Part shown: positions 5,708 to 6,420 of the stretch, piece by piece
Layout of the letters: each line of letters opens with the position of its first letter
Position numbering within the stretch: the stretch's first letter is position 1
Origin: Bryobacterales bacterium
GTDB taxonomy: Bacteria; Acidobacteriota; Terriglobia; Bryobacterales; Bryobacteraceae
Direction of reading: 5' to 3'
Assembly: GCA_003132865.1 (NCBI GenBank)
Contig: PKYZ01000908.1
Coordinates: 4,645-11,064 of the forward strand
Length of the DNA: 6,420 bases
Program-made: the position numbers and the translations under genes
Notes under the pieces: model-generated
What the model was told of the DNA's origin: nothing
The model's database searches: none
What the model saw: the letters and a program-made list of their open reading frames with translations, nothing else

Positions 5708-6420
5708 GTTTGCTCTTGAGATTGTCGTCGCTGACTGCTTTGATCGTCCTGCTGGGGTTCACTGCGGAACCTCAGGGCGACAAGTCAATCCGTATTCAGC
5801 TCATCACCGGCGGCCACCCGCACGAGATTTCGTTCTACGACGTGTTCCAGGCTGACACTGACTTCGATATCACGGTGAACCCTCATCCTTCCGCTTATCA
5901 GGAGGATTTTCGTCACGATTGTGACGTTTTGGTGCTATACGATTTGGCCGATACGAACGATGATCGCGAACGGCAGCATCTCCGCGAGTTCCTTGAAGCC
6001 GGCAAAGGTGTAGTTGTACTCCACCACGCCCTTGCGGATAACCAGCATTGGCCGTGGTGGTACGAGGATGTTGTAGGTGGACGTTACCTCATGGCGCCTG
6101 ATGGTGATTTGCCGGCATCCACATACAAGCACGACCAGGCACTGACCATCCACCGCACGATGAAACACGCGATCACCGACGGAATTGTGGACTTCGATAT
6201 TGTGGACGAAGTGTACAATCACGTGTGGCTATCGCCGAAGATACAGGTGCTGCTGGAAACGAATCACCCGCTCAGCGAAAAACCTGTGGCTTGGATCTGT
6301 CCCTATCAGAAGTCGCGCGTCGTTTATATCCAGCTCGGGCATGGGAGACAAGCGCACGAGAACCCGGCCTACCGGAAAGTGGTGCGAAATGCAGTGCTCT
6401 GGGCGGCTGCAAGACGCTAG
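5704..6420 (+). CDS. Secreted ThuA-like domain protein
   Basis: The 238-residue product starts with a Sec signal (MSLLLRLSSLTALIVLLGFT, then AEPQG) and is otherwise a single ThuA-like domain, a fold related to class I glutamine amidotransferases. Family landmarks are present: ITGGHPHE (34-41), DVLVLYDLAD (74-83), a GKGVVVLHHALAD segment (100-112), WPWWYEDVVGGRY (116-128), DEVYNHVW (168-175), PVAWICPYQKSRVVYIQLGH (194-213) and RNAVLWAA (228-235). ThuA works beside the oxidoreductase ThuB in trehalose and related disaccharide use through 3-keto sugars in Sinorhizobium, but its exact reaction is poorly defined. The ATG overlaps the stop of the preceding gene (ATGA, 5704-5707), implying translational coupling. 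The same frame is open upstream to 5575, but that part is a shadow of the oxidoreductase, and the 5704 start gives a signal peptide. The TAG is the last codon of the window, so the gene is complete. Confidence 0.92.
   Translation: MSLLLRLSSLTALIVLLGFTAEPQGDKSIRIQLITGGHPHEISFYDVFQADTDFDITVNPHPSAYQEDFRHDCDVLVLYDLADTNDDRERQHLREFLEAGKGVVVLHHALADNQHWPWWYEDVVGGRYLMAPDGDLPASTYKHDQALTIHRTMKHAITDGIVDFDIVDEVYNHVWLSPKIQVLLETNHPLSEKPVAWICPYQKSRVVYIQLGHGRQAHENPAYRKVVRNAVLWAAARR

Overview
The window looks like chromosome from a Gram-negative heterotroph, most likely a member of the Acidobacteriota (Bryobacter/Solibacter-type). This is an inference from gene content: an exported protein that begins with a carboxypeptidase-like regulatory domain leading into a probable outer-membrane receptor, a Tat-exported Gfo/Idh/MocA oxidoreductase, a secreted ThuA-like protein and an exported TPR protein. 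Planctomycetota or Verrucomicrobiota cannot be excluded. No tRNA, rRNA, CRISPR array, transposase or phage gene was seen.

Layout. Bases 1-422 (minus) hold the first 140 codons of a probable TonB-dependent receptor that runs off the left edge. Bases 423-736 are a non-coding divergent region with a nested inverted repeat (525-570) and a 9-bp tandem duplication (598-615). Bases 737-2320 (plus) encode an exported TPR-repeat protein. It converges, with a 9-nt gap, on an AraC-family regulator at 2330-3358 (minus). An intergenic stretch of about 250 bp separates the regulator from a divergent three-gene unit on the plus strand: a TIM-barrel sugar isomerase/epimerase-like protein (3606-4520), a Tat-signal Gfo/Idh/MocA oxidoreductase (4526-5707) and a ThuA-like protein with a signal peptide (5704-6420). 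The three are tightly packed (5-nt gap, then a 4-nt ATGA overlap) and almost certainly form one operon. The last gene ends exactly at the window edge.

How the genes may work together. The regulator has an N-terminal cupin-like sensor and a C-terminal double helix-turn-helix, and is placed to control the divergent operon. The operon combines families that recur in bacterial sugar oxidation and isomerisation modules, including 3-keto-sugar pathways such as thuAB. A sugar or cyclitol catabolic role is therefore reasonable, but no substrate can be read from the sequence. The notable points are the predicted split between compartments (the isomerase-like protein lacks a signal; the oxidoreductase and ThuA protein carry export signals) and an oxidoreductase active-site segment that keeps the His but appears to lack the usual Asp. 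The receptor and TPR genes look unrelated to the operon apart from proximity. This is a coherent but fairly ordinary accessory catabolic locus; nothing in it clearly demands a new class of system.
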